Assembly (NCBI GenBank): GCA_050084985.1
Contig: JBITNC010000001.1
Location: 195,176,001 to 195,240,000 of the forward strand
DNA from: Nageia nagi
Lineage: Eukaryota > Pinophyta
Length of the DNA: 64,000 nucleotides
Direction: 5' to 3'
Position numbers and translations under genes: made by a program. Within the stretch, counting starts at the first letter, position 1. The number at the start of each line of letters is the position of its first letter. Shown in pieces: positions 1 through 12,054 of this stretch. Under the pieces are notes generated by a model. It searched no databases. It saw only the letters and a program-made list of their open reading frames with translations, and was not told the origin of the DNA.

Positions 1-900
1 TCTACAAGAGAGGTAGAACTAAGGCTATAACTACAAAAGATATGATAATTAGTATAAACCCAAATTTCAACCTAGAAATAACCTACCATAATAGCCTAAT
101 GCTCCTAAAGCAATTAAAAATATGGTTATGGCAAGTTTTGCATAGAGTGATGCTCTAGGCATTATATAATGGTGTCCTCCATGTTTAGCTCCTCATTTTT
201 TAGATTCATGTGCAATCTATGAACAACAATATTTGGGCCTTAATTTAGACCAAATCATGGAGCATGTGTTAGATCCTTATGTTGATCTCACCATGGTAAA
301 TTTTTGGCTTTTGAGATATGCTAGAGAACAAGCTAACTATGTTCAAACTAGAGCTTCTTCTTTGATTTCCCCATAACAACCCCAAATCTCTTATCAAAAT
401 AAATAATCCATCCCAATATAGCCTAAACCTAAAAAAGCTAAGGCTCCTTTGGTCTAACCACAAAATCAATAGGGAAATCTAAGTAATGTTTCTCAAAATC
501 TGGCTACTAATATCCTTATTGATATAAATCCCCTTTCTTCTAGAAAATAAGTCCTAGAGAAAGAGAGGCCTAATCTATTAAGCTATCATTTCATTATAGA
601 TCATCATAAAGAGAAGGCCACTCAATAATTCAAAGCATATCAACTACCTATATTAACTAAGTTTGTCCCATATGCTCCATATAATATTATAGAAGAATTG
701 AAGAAAAATTCTTCTAAGATAACTATGTTTGATGCATTGAGGATAACAAGTTAACTAGATCTCTTGCAAGAAGCTTTGAAACTAAAGAATATTAAAAAAT
801 GGTAAATGATGAAAATGTTATTTTTACAATATTTGATGATGTCCCCCTAGTTCCCATATGTATAAGTAGAACCCCACCATTCTATCTTTCCCTTTGATTA
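1..900 (+). pseudogene. gag C-terminal remnant and pre-protease linker of A1
   Basis: This stretch is interrupted by many TAG/TAA codons, but readable islands remain. Around 640-780 there is a conserved linker in which 'YNIIEELKK' and 'ITMFDALRI' are readable. It matches 'FNIMAELKR' and 'VSLFEALKI' at 28300-28370 in A3 and an equivalent stretch in A2, so the assignment rests on three copies. I do not see a zinc knuckle here. Gag would form the virus-like particle; this copy cannot encode it. Confidence 0.65.
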
Positions 901-1236
901 GAAGGTTGGGTGGTCAATAACTATATGATAGATACTGGAGCTACTATTACCATAATTCCCAAAGCTATTGTATATGAAATGAAATTGTATATTACTAGAT
1001 GCATTAATGGTGTTATACAATTAGATTCTTCCTCTATAAATATTCTCAATAGTGTTAAAAAAGTTAAAATAACCCTTAATGCATTATCTAATATTTGTGT
1101 CATTCAAGATATCATTATTGTTGATCTTCCACCTCTATTTGGAATATGTTTATCTAGAGAATTCACTGCTAAATTGGGAGGGTACCTAGATTTATATTAT
1201 TATCATATTTTTCTTTCCTTTCAAAATAATAAGTAA
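844..1236 (+). pseudogene. retropepsin (aspartic protease) of A1
   Basis: The reading frame is open from 910 to 1236. It carries the active-site motif IDTGA (Asp codon at 931) followed by a hydrophobic stretch, then 'PPLFGICLSREFTAK', which is shared almost residue for residue with A3 (28740-28790) and A2 (20400-20470, minus). The enzyme would process Gag-Pol inside the particle. The DTGA triad is intact here, whereas A3 has DSRA and A2 has DIGA. The frame breaks after 1236 at an in-frame TAA, ahead of the aRNH region. Confidence 0.8.
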
Positions 1237-1379
1237 AAATTCTAAATGAGGGTGCCAAAAATGTCCATGTTAAGAATATCATAGAGCAAAATTATTTGAA
1301 TGTTCTAAACATGTGGAAGTATTTGAAAGAGATACACTAAGAGAAACACTCCTAACAACTAAAATTCTTTTAGCAAATG

Positions 1380-1890
1380 ACTTGAACTATCAAGTCATAA
1401 ATGTTGGCATGGGAAATTATTGCTTATATGATAATGCATAGCCAATTTCTATCACAACTAAAAGAGAGCATAAGATATGGATAATGTACTTTGATGGAGC
1501 TAGATGGAAGCATGGTTGTGGAGATGAAGTTATATTCAAATATCTAGAGTGGTATATAAAAAGATTTTCATTTAGATTCATATGGATTTGTACAAATAAT
1601 GTTATTGAATATGAATTCTTTTGTCTATAGTTACCTAAAGCAATTAGTATGGGCATCAAATGTCTAATTATCCATGGTGATTCATAATTGGTCATAAAGT
1701 AAGTTAAAAAACATATTAGTGCAAAACATTACTATCTAAAAACCTACAAGAATAGAATCTAGAATTTATTGGAGTCATTATTAGCTATCAACTTTATATC
1801 TATTCCTAGGAGGTAAATCTAAATAGTTGATGCAATTTCTAATAGAGGGGCTCATTATAACCCTCTTCATCAAAAAAGAGTAAGCCTTGG
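1380..1890 (+). pseudogene. archaeal-type RNase H (aRNH) of A1, upstream of RT
   Basis: Readable motifs are 'YFDGA' (Asp codon at 1493), 'NNVIEYEF' (usual NN-AEYEAL) and 'HGDS' followed by a stop at the usual Gln, then 'IPRR' near the end. These are the successive catalytic blocks of the additional RNase H known from plant Tat-clade retrotransposons. In C1 of this window and in the familiar angiosperm Tat arrangement, this domain follows gRNH. Here it lies between protease and RT, as it does in A3. Stops and substitutions make this copy non-coding. Confidence 0.75.
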
Positions 1891-2329
1891 AGTCAAAGTT
1901 CAATGTAGACTATTAGTTCATGAGGCACAAACTTTTGGTAGGTATTTAATTTTAATGATCAATTATGAATTTTCTATTAAATAAAATAGTAGCTCACACT
2001 TTTGGTATTCAAGAATTACTTGACTACTTCTAAGAGTCAAATATTGTTCAAATTAGACATAACATTATATCAAAATGTTTACTTTCTTTTAAAAGATTAT
2101 TTGATTTAGAAGATGTTAAGAAAGACAAATCTTTGGCTATCTAAAATGAGAGTTATGTTGAGTTGGAAATAGAACTTGAGAAGTATATAAAGGTTGGATT
2201 TGAATTTTTTGATGAAGAAAAGAGTATTATGTCTCATATTTATCATGAGCTTTCAAAAGCAATTTCCTAGACTTATGATGACTTGAAGACATATGAAAAA
2301 AGTGTCATCCTACACATTATTAAGTTTGA

Positions 2330-3120
2330 ACTAGATACTAAACCATACACATAAAAATAAAGGGAAATCAACCCAAAAATAGAAGAAGCCATGAGGTAGG
2401 AATCAATTAAACTACTTTATTTAAGAATAATTTATCCCATTAAACATTCTTCTTAGGTTGCAAATCTAGTTCTAGTTAGAAAGCAAAAAATGGGGAGGTA
2501 AGATTGTTTGTTGATTTTAGAAACTTGAATCAAGTATCTCTCAAATACAATTATCCCCTCCCACCAATAGAACAAATCCTACATACAGTAGCCAAAACTT
2601 TTTATTTTTCAATGATTGATGGCTACTCAGGATTCAACTAGATTTGGGTAAAGGATGAAGATCAATATAAAGTTGCATTTACAACCAAATTGGGGATGTT
2701 TGCTTTTGAAAGAATACCCTTTGGTATTTCTAATTCTAGAGTTACTTTTTAAAGAGCCATGGATCTTACATTTGGAGATTTGATAAATAAGACTATATTA
2801 GTCTACCTAGATGATATCACTATATTTTCTAAAAGTAGAGAAAATTATTTGCAACACCTTATATAAGTGTTTCAAAAATGTGTACAGTTTGAGATTTCAA
2901 TCAATCCCAAAAATTCTATTTTTATGGTGAACCAAGGAAAGTTACTTGGTCATATTAACTTAAATAATGGATTAGCAATTGATCATGATAGGGTAAAAGC
3001 TATTGAAGCATTGCTTCTCCCTTCCAACAAGAAAGCCTTACAATCATTTCTTGGTCAAATCAATTTTATTACAAAATTCATTAATGATTTTTTAGAAATT
3101 GTATCCCTAATCACTTAAAT
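2330..3120 (+). pseudogene. reverse transcriptase of A1
   Basis: The region begins with a degenerate block corresponding to 'VNPKI..AM.QE' of A3, then shows 'MIDGYSGFN' near 2620 and the polymerase box VYLDDIT at 2801-2820. The thumb/connection reads 'LLGHINLNNGLAID' and 'FLGQINFITKFI'. RT would copy the genomic RNA to cDNA. Stops fall at Gln positions conserved in relatives, for example 'N*IWV' near 2640 and 'TF*RAM' near 2750; the second is also a stop in A3. The catalytic YLDD is intact. Confidence 0.9.
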
Positions 3121-3169
3121 GTTAAATAAAGATGTTATATTTTATTGGTTATATGAATTAAAGATAGCT

Positions 3170-3620
3170 TTTTAACAAATTAAAAAGGCTATTACAGAAA
3201 ATACTATTCTAACAAATCTTGATATGTTAAAAGATTTCATCATGTATGCATATAGAGTAGAAAAAAGCATCGTTGCAATTATAGCATAGAAAGATGAAAA
3301 GAAAGAACATTTGATTGCCTTTTTATAATCAAAAACTAAATCAATATCAAAAAGAGTATTCATTTATTGAAAAACAAGTGTTTTCCATTATGAAAGAACT
3401 TAAAAAAATTCAAGCTTTATGTGTCTCACAATAAGATCCTTGTATTTATTATTCATCTAGATGTAAGGAATTATGTTATACAAGGAGATTTGGGTGAAGG
3501 AAAAGCTAGTTGGATTACTAAAATAATGTAGTATGATGTAGAAATTAAATAAACTAGACTTATTATATGTTGAGCATTATGTGCAAATATAGCAGAATCT
3601 TATCACATGATTGCTATCAT
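3170..3620 (+). pseudogene. gypsy-type RNase H (gRNH) and connection of A1
   Basis: This region follows RT directly. The segment equivalent to the first catalytic block reads 'MYAYRVEKS' (near 3245) where an active gypsy RNase H has a 'DAS' motif, so the catalytic Asp is absent. A3 shows 'LYAYGSDTS' at the same place, so the loss probably predates both insertions. The tail 'VIQGDLGEGKASWI' aligns with 'VMQGELGEGRPRWI' in A3. The domain may have become a tether after the element gained its second RNase H; that is inference. Confidence 0.7.
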
Positions 3621-3689
3621 AGAGGATAAACAACACCTTAATGAAGAAAGTGATTATATTAGGCAAATTATTTTTTATTTTCAAACTAG

Positions 3690-4935
3690 TAAATGTCGTA
3701 AATCTTTGGATATATTTTAGAGAAGAAGATTTAGTCTACATGCTTTGAAGTTTATGATGGTTTATGACTACCTCTATAGGAAAAATTTTGATCAAACCCT
3801 ATTAAGATGTGTAACTCATGATGAGGCCCAAAGAATATTGCACGAATTTTACTATGGATTTTTTGGGGGCCATTATAGGGGACTGACTACTACCAAAAAA
3901 ATATTACAAGCCAAGTACTATTGGCCTACCATATTTCAGTATTCATTTAGGAATGTGATAAGTGTAATAGATTTGTGGGAAAAAGAAAGCAAGCAGTTAT
4001 GCCTCTTAAACCTTTGGTGGTTGAAGAACCTTTTCAATAATGGGGTATCAATTTCATTGGTGTCATAAATCCTAATTCTTCAATGGACCACAAGTTCATC
4101 CCAACCATAATAGATTATTTTACTAGATAATTGGAAGCTATGCCATGCAAAAACATAGATCAAGAGGTAGTGATAGAAATGATCAAGAGAATAATCACTT
4201 ACTTTGGAATCCCATTGACTACTATCTTAGATAATAGTTTTGCATTCATCAAGGCTAATTTATATAACTTTGTTGCTAAATATAGAATCTACTAGCTCTT
4301 TTCTTTAAACTATTACCCATAAGGTAGTGGGTTAGCTGAGTCAACCAATAGGAACCTAACTTGTATTATCAAAAGAACAATTGAAGAGAATCCTAGATAA
4401 TGGCATACATAATTAGACTATGCATTATGGGTAGATCAAATTAGTATCAAATTAGCTATTAAGACATCTCTTTATGCATTAGTATATGGTAAAAGACTTG
4501 TGTTGCCAATTCATGTTGAGTTACTAGCAATAAAAATTTTGTGAGAAATGGAAGATTATGACTTTGAACCATTACAAGCTAGGTTCAATCAACTCTTCTA
4601 GCTAGAAGAAGACTAAAATAAAGCATAAAATTTGTTTTAGCATCTCTAACAAATAGTAAAAAAATGTGTTGATAAAAAAAGTCTTCTTAGGTAAAGTTTA
4701 GAATAGGATACATTGTCCTCAAATGGGATGAGGAAAGAGTAAAGCCTAGGAAATATAAAAAGTTTGATTCTTTGTGGAGTGGCCCCTACATCATCACTCA
4801 AGCCATGCAAAATAGTGCATTCAAGTTCCAAGATATCACCAAGTCCCATAAGCTACCAATCTTGGTTAACAAGATCTATTTGGAGCATTACTATGTGATA
4901 AGGTTATCTCATAACAACCATAAAATTGTATAGTG
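3690..4935 (+). pseudogene. integrase of A1
   Basis: The His-Cys zinc-binding N-terminus is readable ('LLRCVTHDEA', 'HEFYYG', 'GGHYRG', 'YYWPT'), followed by the catalytic core: 'WGINFIGVINP', 'LDNSFAF', and 'GSGLAESTN' near 4330. The usual first catalytic Asp of the DDE triad (WG-DFIG) is Asn here, with codon AAT at 4050, a G-to-A change from GAT. A C-terminal module like that of A3 continues to about 4935 ('VLKWDEERVKPRKYKKF', 'SGPYIITQ'). Integrase would insert the cDNA; this copy is inactive. Confidence 0.88.
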
Positions 4936-5429
4936 TGAATACAACTTTTAAAAAAAAATTAATTTATTTTACCTTACATTTGTACATTCTTTAAGATTGT
5001 CACATACCCCAATATGGTAGGTAGTTGTTAAATGTTGAGTGTTAATTCAACATAATATGGAGTTAGCATTAATGTGCTACCAAGCTATCAACCATTCAAT
5101 TTAGCATTTAAGGGAAGATCTTCTCAGATCTCTCAAACTACTAAGCCTTACATTAGTTTCAATTTAGTGTGCTCTAAATTAATTCATTCCTTATTGTTAT
5201 CCACCAATCTATATATTTCTCAAACCCTAACATTCTCTAGCATTAACTACCATTAATAAAATATCCTTCACCAACCTCAAGTAAATAAAATACATCTCTC
5301 ACTTTGCTATTCAACACTTAGCCATTTCAAAGCATAAGTTTTCTAAGAAGTTAGGTATATATTTCATAGAGCATATTGAGTGAGAAAGGATAGAGTTACA
5401 AGGCCTTAAAAAGTGTAGTTTTAGGTTCT
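4936..5429 (+). other. spacer between integrase and extra ORF of A1
   Basis: No protein similarity seen. A3 has a comparable spacer (32543-33028) at the same position. Confidence 0.5.
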
Positions 5430-7500
5430 TAATGCAAACCCAAGGATCAAAGAGAGTTGAAGACACCTTGATGGCAACTAGACCATTGACTCAAGAGGAA
5501 CTTGAGTAGGTTGATGTTCATCTGATTGCTCTCCAAAATGAGTACCTAAAGAATGCTTCTAGAGTGAACTAGACCAAGATGGAGGTAATAAACAATATGG
5601 ATACATGGTGAGCTGACCCCATGTAGGTTCTACTATAGCATATGAAGCCCAAAGTTGTGGGTAAAGGGAAGTCTTTGGCATATTCAAAGAGAGACATCAT
5701 GATCAACCAAGGCTTGGATTATTTATTACCCTATGAATCATTCACCTATCCTAAGCTATTGTATTCAATGGAACATAGGAATAACTAGCAAGATTATGAA
5801 ATAGGAATTTTTAAATATTGAGAGAAAGGAGAAGGGTCATAGTCCAAATTTGAAGTGATACTTAACTACTCCCATGTTTCTATTCTTCAAGCATTTGCTA
5901 TCTCAATTGATTAGAATTTTAATGTGAGGAAATAAATTGATTTGAAAAGAGAAAATTATGATGATGGAGGTGATGATAATGATGAGTCTTGAAATAAGAG
6001 AGACTCTAACCCAACAAACAAGGATAATGATGAAGAAGTTAGCAAGGAGGCAAAAATTCTAGACTCAACACCTATAAAGAAGCTAAAACTTGCTCAATAA
6101 ATCATAACATCTACATTAGGTGTAAATACTCAACATTATTTTATTCCTACATCCTCCCAAGAGGATATATTAGAGGTTGGGTAGCTTTTTTCAACAAGCT
6201 TCCTATGCTCCCTAAGAAATAATCAAGAATTTTGAGCAAAGTAATACAAATGAGAGATATTAAAATTATACAAATGTCTTTCAAAGAAGGAAAAATTTAT
6301 ACTACTCCCATGGCTATTATTTATATAAATATGCAAAGTGCTTTGACTATAGATCAATCCAAAATTATTGTAAATACTTTAATGATAGTTGATAAAAGTC
6401 TCCAAGATATGGAGAATAAGATAGATAAACTAAATAAGAAAATAGATAGTATAAAAAAAGATTTTTCCCTTAAAGATAAAATAATCACCAGTTTGCATAA
6501 TAGAAATAAAGATTTGCTTGCAAAGCTAAATAAGTAGAAGTCAAAATTTGAGAAGATCCTAACAAAAACAAAAGCTAAGCTTAATAATGCAAATCAAGCC
6601 ATACAATACCTTAAAGCTCAAGCTATAGTTATGGATGGCTAAAAGGTCAAACAAGTTGAGGTCAAATTGCAAATAATTGTAGTAGCCAACAAAGTATTAT
6701 GTAATGACAACTCAAAGCTTCTCCTACTCATAAAAAGTTTTAGGAGGTCCTTAGTGGAGTAAGTTGGAGATAAAATGATGGCTTTTTCACACTTGAAATT
6801 GTTAAAATATTAGACATAATAAGCCATTAAGCAATTTAATGCATAGACTACTTATCATCGATTGGCTCTAAAAATACCAAGGTTAGTAGTTGAGAGAATG
6901 CAAAGCTAGCTAAGAGCCCTAACTAAAAAAGATATAGCTACCATCACTTCCATACCAAGGTAATAATATTTGAGAAGAATCTAGGATATATATGAACTCC
7001 AAAATTTGGTGTTCCATATGGAGATTAATAAATACTAGCTTAAAATAGAGATGCACTTTATCAACAAATTCTTTAATTCTTTAATTGAATTAAAAGCTCC
7101 CAAATTGTGAGAGGACCAAGATGTATAGGGTAGTACTACTAGATGGGTAGCTAATACCATTCAATTCTTTAAACAATATTTAGTTAAAAAATAAATCTTA
7201 GATATTTAATAATTAAATGAACTTGCTTAGGAGGTAATTATAAGATTCTTACATGTTGAAAGGCTAGAGAGTGTGCTAATAGGGTTCAAAGTAGATATAT
7301 TGAATATACAAGCCTCCCCTATTTTATCATAAATTGATCATCAAGACCTCAAGGAGTTGAACAAAAAGATTCAACCTTTCCTCCCTATGAAACTAATTCC
7401 CCCACCAAAGAGTCCCACAAAAGCCTCATCTAAATCGATGATTAGGAGCAACAAGTAAAGGGTTCTATTCTTTAGTAGGTGAAGACCTTGAGAGCTGCCA
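5430..7500 (+). pseudogene. extra 3' ORF of A1 with coiled-coil segment
   Basis: A degraded reading frame fills the space between integrase and the 3' LTR. Allowing stops at Gln codons, it reads through 'MATRPLTQEELE', 'LDYLLPYESFTYPKLLYS', an acidic stretch near 5950-6050 (DDGGDDNDES) and then a charged helical region at 6232-6537 with heptad-like spacing ('MENKIDKLNKKIDSIKKDF'). Further on 'INKFFNSLIE' near 7060 resembles 'LIKFFNSLAD' in the 3' ORF of A3 (36330-36360). Function unknown. I see no transmembrane segment or signal peptide, so it does not look envelope-like. It is shorter than the A3 version and has no clear counterpart of the A3 N-terminal domain. Confidence 0.55.
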
Positions 7501-7506
7501 CAAGAT

Positions 7507-9395
7507 TGTATTCTTCCATAATTACACTCTAAGGATGGGGTAATGCTCTAGAATTATTTATTATTCTATTATTTTCAATAAATCATTTTTAACTCCTACT
7601 TCCTTATCCCCTTTCACATGTATTTAGTCTCTTTGTAAATATTGTCTCAAGTCTAACGAGTTCTAGGTATTGTCAGTATCCAAGAACTATTTATGTATAT
7701 GTGAGTCTTAGGTATTTTAATTCAAAAGGTATAGTTATTATCTAGCAAGTATTTTGGTAAATCATGGGAATAGACATCAGTTGATTTAGTTGTTTTTCTA
7801 GGAACTCTATGTATAGAAAAGACATAGTTTGTAGATTTTTATCTAAGTCACAATCAAGAACAAATGTATCATATCTAGGTAATACTATAATATATAAGGG
7901 AAGTATACATTTGAGTTAAGTTTGGGAGTTATCGTAAGTATAAGTTAGGGTCATATCTAGATTTATAGTAGGAGATATTAGAGCCCATCATTATTTAGAA
8001 AGTATTAACATAATAATCAAAATTTATGGGAAATGTTGTAAGTAGATCAATTACATCTTATTGATTTTCATTAAGTGATGTCACCATTTTTGAAAGAAAT
8101 TAGCATGTCCCACAATAAGCAATAACAAAGCAGTGTTTCATTCAATGGGATATATTTTATAAGAGATCACATAGGTCCATCAATTTTGAGTGATGATGTT
8201 AGAACTTTTAGCTAAAATCAATGGGTCCCAAGATAAAGAACAATGGTAAATACTACATAAAGATAATCAAACAAAGCTCACTAATTTATAATAATGACAT
8301 CACACCTTTTACCTAAAATCCATGGGTACTAAGATAACCCTAATAATCACTAGATCTTACCAAGGAGAGATAGAACCCACTAGATTGAAAGAAGAATAAT
8401 GGGTGAGAAGTAATACCTAGGTCCACTTGATCATAAGTGTTTGACCCTTGGGGCTCTATCAATGTGTCAATTATGACTCATTTACACATGAAAATAATAA
8501 TTTCTTCTTCGAATTAAATGGTATACTATTCATTACCCTCATTATTCTATATAACTAGAAATATGGTGTTGATCATTAATAAGTTGTGGAGAAGTAGATA
8601 ACTATCGATAGAGCATAGGCCAAATCATACCAATCAAGTTACACATAAGTGCATCTTCAATCAGCTACAAAAATAAGAAAAAGTAGTCAAAGACAAATAA
8701 GAAATATTATAGCTCAATCAGTATAATGGCTTAGAAATTTTAAATTCCCAAACTATAGTGTTATTGGTACTTGATTACTATAAAATTTGACATAGTTGTA
8801 ATATTAATTGTAAATAGTGTTCCTTAGGATTTTCAATCAAGAGGAGTATTTATGTATATTAATGATAGAAAACCATTCAGTTGGGATGTAAATGTATAAA
8901 TAGTGACTATTATAAGTCCTAAATGTTAAACATTTTAGCAAATTTGCCCAAGCATTTAAGATGCTTTTGTATATGATAATGCTTTTTCATTTTCAACAAG
9001 TGGTTGTCTATTACAATTTGTGAATGTTATATGTGAGATGTTATCTTAAGTTGTGGTTGTGTATTGTGATTATGAGAATTGAAGGGTAAGATAGTTTATT
9101 ATTCTTAATCTTAGTTATGGATTGTTTTGTATGCTACAATGCCTAGGATACATAGTTTTTATTTACTTTTTGTTTAATGTATTCATCTCTTTCCTGTTAC
9201 TCTTTACCTTTTATTTATTTCATGTTACTTTCAACCTTTACAATTTATAGGAATTGGCCTACAAATTAGAGATTGAGTAGAAAACCAACATGAGTGCATC
9301 CCCACCAAATTTTGCTCTCTCAAGGACTCTATCATTGTGGGAAATGTAGAACATGACTAGACTAACCCCTTGAGGTTACACTATATTGACCAACA
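7507..9395 (+). repeat. 3' LTR of A1 (~1889 bp)
   Basis: The start was set by aligning with the inverted A2 LTR: both begin TGT, and about 20 bases in both carry AATTACACTCT followed by a G-rich AAGGA block. A middle block near 8430-8455 ('GGTCCACTTGATCA') matches the A2 LTR near 23770-23790 on the other strand. The 3' end ('...GACCAACA') aligns with the A2 and A3 LTR ends. No standard polypurine tract precedes it. Confidence 0.75.
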
Positions 9396-10199
9396 CATAT
9401 CACATAGCATTTTCAAGGTCATGTAAAAAAGATAAGTATAATTTATAGCACATAGAATTGAATTAAATCTATCATACTAAAAACCTTCTACACCCCTTCT
9501 AACTTCTTACAATTTTAATTTTAGTTCATTCACCAACTTAAAGAAGTAATTCAACTTCAAGTTCTTCAACCTTGATGAGGATGTTTGTAAGCTAGTCTCT
9601 AAGCCTATCTCTCTATTTCATTAATATTTTTATTTCCTCTTTTGCTGACATAAATTAACCTTCAATAATATGTAATTGCTCCTTCTTCTCCTTATAACAT
9701 TTATATAGATCTATAATTTAAGTTTGAATGTACCATTATAAATATTTCATACTATAATGATCTTAATCTATTTCAATATTGGAAGTTAGATATTATGATG
9801 ATCTCTTTTTAGAACACAAAGGTTTACAATTCTTCCCCATTTATAAATATTTATGCAATCAATCCAAAATGGTTTCAAATATACATGGATATTTTTTACA
9901 CTACTCAAAAAAATACCTATTACCAAGACCAAAAAGGAATGTTTCTCCAAATATCTCATTGATATTTTTATCTTGTATGTTGCAATTGGGATGAAAAAAA
10001 ATGTAGTGAGCCCTATGTTCAAATATCCTTAAATATAGTAAGCCTTGTTCTCACTACAATTAGGATGTTTAAGCATTGGGTTCACTACATTTGTTCTTGT
10101 TATAATGTACATTCATAGTTCTCCATCCATGTTAGTTTATTGAAGAAATTTAGTGGTCTAGATACAAATCTCTCTATGGTACTAGATCACTCTTAGGAG
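9396..10199. other. no recognisable gene
   Basis: AT-rich DNA with only short chance open frames. I could assign nothing here. Confidence 0.5.
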
Positions 10200-10204
10200 C
10201 ATGG

Positions 10205-10556
10205 GAAAGGTTAAGTCCAAAGTAATTCAATTTACCATATGCATTGCACTTATTGCTTAAGTATTTGGCTTGGATTTCAAGGGAGAGTGTATCAATAAGG
10301 AGAAAAAATATCTTGTGAAAGAATTGAAGGTATTTTGGGGTAAAGAAGAGAAGATAGAGAAGTCTTATAATGGAAGTCTCCATGAATCATTATGATACTT
10401 CTCTACCTTTTATCTCTTATCCAAAAAAACCTTCATATCTTTCATGAGAGAGTGTTTCTCCTTATTGATATAGTCTCCCTACAAAGCCAAGACAAAGAAT
10501 TCATCCATAAGCACAATGCATATGGAAAATTCAATTACTTTAACCTTAAATTTTAC
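10205..10556. repeat. long inverted repeat (hairpin, ~165-bp arms, ~15-nt loop)
   Basis: The left arm (about 10205-10372) and the reverse complement of the right arm (about 10388-10556) match along most of their length. Shared blocks include CCATATGCATTG, TATCAATAAGGAGAAA and the closing pair GAGAAGT..TAATG / CATTA..ACTTCTC. The loop is about 10373-10387. The arms have diverged by scattered substitutions. It sits just upstream of a copia RT fragment. It could be a foldback/MITE-like element or a local inverted duplication; no coding potential is apparent. Confidence 0.75.
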
Positions 10557-10589
10557 CTCATCCAATGAGTGTTATCTCCATGTAGAGAT

Positions 10590-11105
10590 CTATATATGTG
10601 TTAAAGATGTCAATTTTAGTCCTTGTTCATGGTCTAATTCCCTCCATATGCAAGTTTATGAAGTCAATATATGGTTTGAAGCATGATCCAATAATATGGT
10701 ATGCCAAGAAGGATACATTTTTCAACAATTCAAGATTCATGATATATACATATCATAATCTAAACTCTACTATAGAGTAAGGAATGGTCATATACTAGTT
10801 ATTACCCTTTATGTTGATGACTTGCTCATCATAGGGGATTCTCCTTAAGAAATCAAGATAGTAAAGAACAAATTAAAGGAAATCTTAGAGATGAAGGATA
10901 TGGGACTTACTCATTATTTCCTTGGGTTACATATATATCTTCAAACCTAGAAATATTTTATTTTTAACTCATATGAGTCACATTGGAAGGTAACCAAATA
11001 TCTATTAACATATGCAAAGGGAACCAACATAAAGGAGATCATATGTGAGAGTGATTGTGAATTGAAGTGAATTGACTATTATGATGTAGATTTTGAAGGA
11101 TAAAA
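10590..11105 (+). pseudogene. Ty1/copia reverse transcriptase - RNase H fragment
   Basis: The frame reads 'CKFMKSIYGLKHDP' (family motif KS-YGLKQ-P), 'ILVITLYVDDLLIIGDS' with the catalytic YVDD at 10810-10821, then 'MKDMGLTHYFLGLHI'. These are diagnostic copia RT motifs. After 'IFNS' (near 10968) it jumps to 'HWKVTKYLLTYAKGT' and 'DYYDVDFEG', which belong to the downstream RNase H region, so an internal deletion has joined RT to RNase H. No flanking LTR was recognised. Confidence 0.88.
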
Positions 11106-11159
11106 TAATGGAAAAGTTTAAATATGTTAGTTATAAAAATATATATTACTTATCAAAAT

Positions 11160-11720
11160 TCAATTCCATATAATGCAATGATCATAAGATATGCATAAAA
11201 TGGATTTTGAAATGAATTTTTTATTGGATTTTATTTTTATTATTTCATGGTAGATATGTATGAAAAATGTTGAAGAGTAAAAAAATAAGGCAAAATATTA
11301 TTTAACAAGATGTATGGTACAAATAGAATTTAATGGACTTTAAATCATGTAAATAAAAAAATAAGCTTTTTCACCAACTTGGCTTCATCAAATGTTATGG
11401 TTCTAAATGCAAGGATTGGTTTTTTTATTTACTAAATATTCAACAAACATTTTGGTTACCTTATTATGGAAATGAAGTTTTATTTAATATATAGGGTATA
11501 GGGTATAAGGTTTATTAATCTTAGTATGAATCATTATACATACATTTCTAATGGACTGAGTAGGATTTAACAACTAAGATAAAATTGGAGCTTATGGGTT
11601 TTAAAATTAACCATTGGGAGATAGAATCTAAGTACAAGGATTTGAAATGCATGATACAAACATATTTTCATGGAAAACAATGATCATAGGATATGCATAA
11701 AATAAATATATTGAAAGATC
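11160..11720 (+). repeat. short dispersed repeat, two copies (third near 59090)
   Basis: A block close to ACAATGATCATAGGATATG followed by CATAAAAT occurs near 11172-11202 and 11676-11706, and again near 59098-59125. The surrounding sequence differs. The family is unidentified; it may be a fragment of an LTR or a non-coding element. Confidence 0.5.
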
Positions 11721-12054
11721 AAGTCAATTTTTTGATGAAATGCTTCATCAAAAAGTAGTCTAATGTAATGAAATGATGGTAGGTTATGGAAGTGTAGAGT
11801 AGGCATGAGATTGTTTTGATAAACTATAGGAATCATACTTTCATGGAGTGCAATAAGAAAAACCCATATGTAAAAAAATAAAAAACATGCCTAAACACTC
11901 ATGCACTATAAAATGAGCAAATAGATACCAAATATTGTAAAACCTACATGGTATTAAGCTTTACTACCCATCCAAGATCTCCCTACAACATCCATATCCA
12001 AGCCTTAATAAAATAATATGAATGAGAATGAGCATTTTTTTATTTTTTTTAATG

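Larger units (their letters stand above)
1..9395 (+). mobile_element. Ty3/gypsy element A1, 5'-truncated by the window
   Basis: Domains appear in the order gag tail, protease, aRNH, RT, gRNH, integrase, extra 3' ORF, 3' LTR, all on the + strand. The same order and strong residue similarity recur in A3 (24609-38516), and the gag-protease part recurs in A2. The copy is dead: it has tens of in-frame stops, several frameshifts and a mutated integrase active site. The 5' LTR and most of gag lie outside the window. The LTR ends in CA at 9395 and the next five bases are CATAT; the matching 5' flank is not visible, so the target duplication cannot be verified. Confidence 0.9.
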
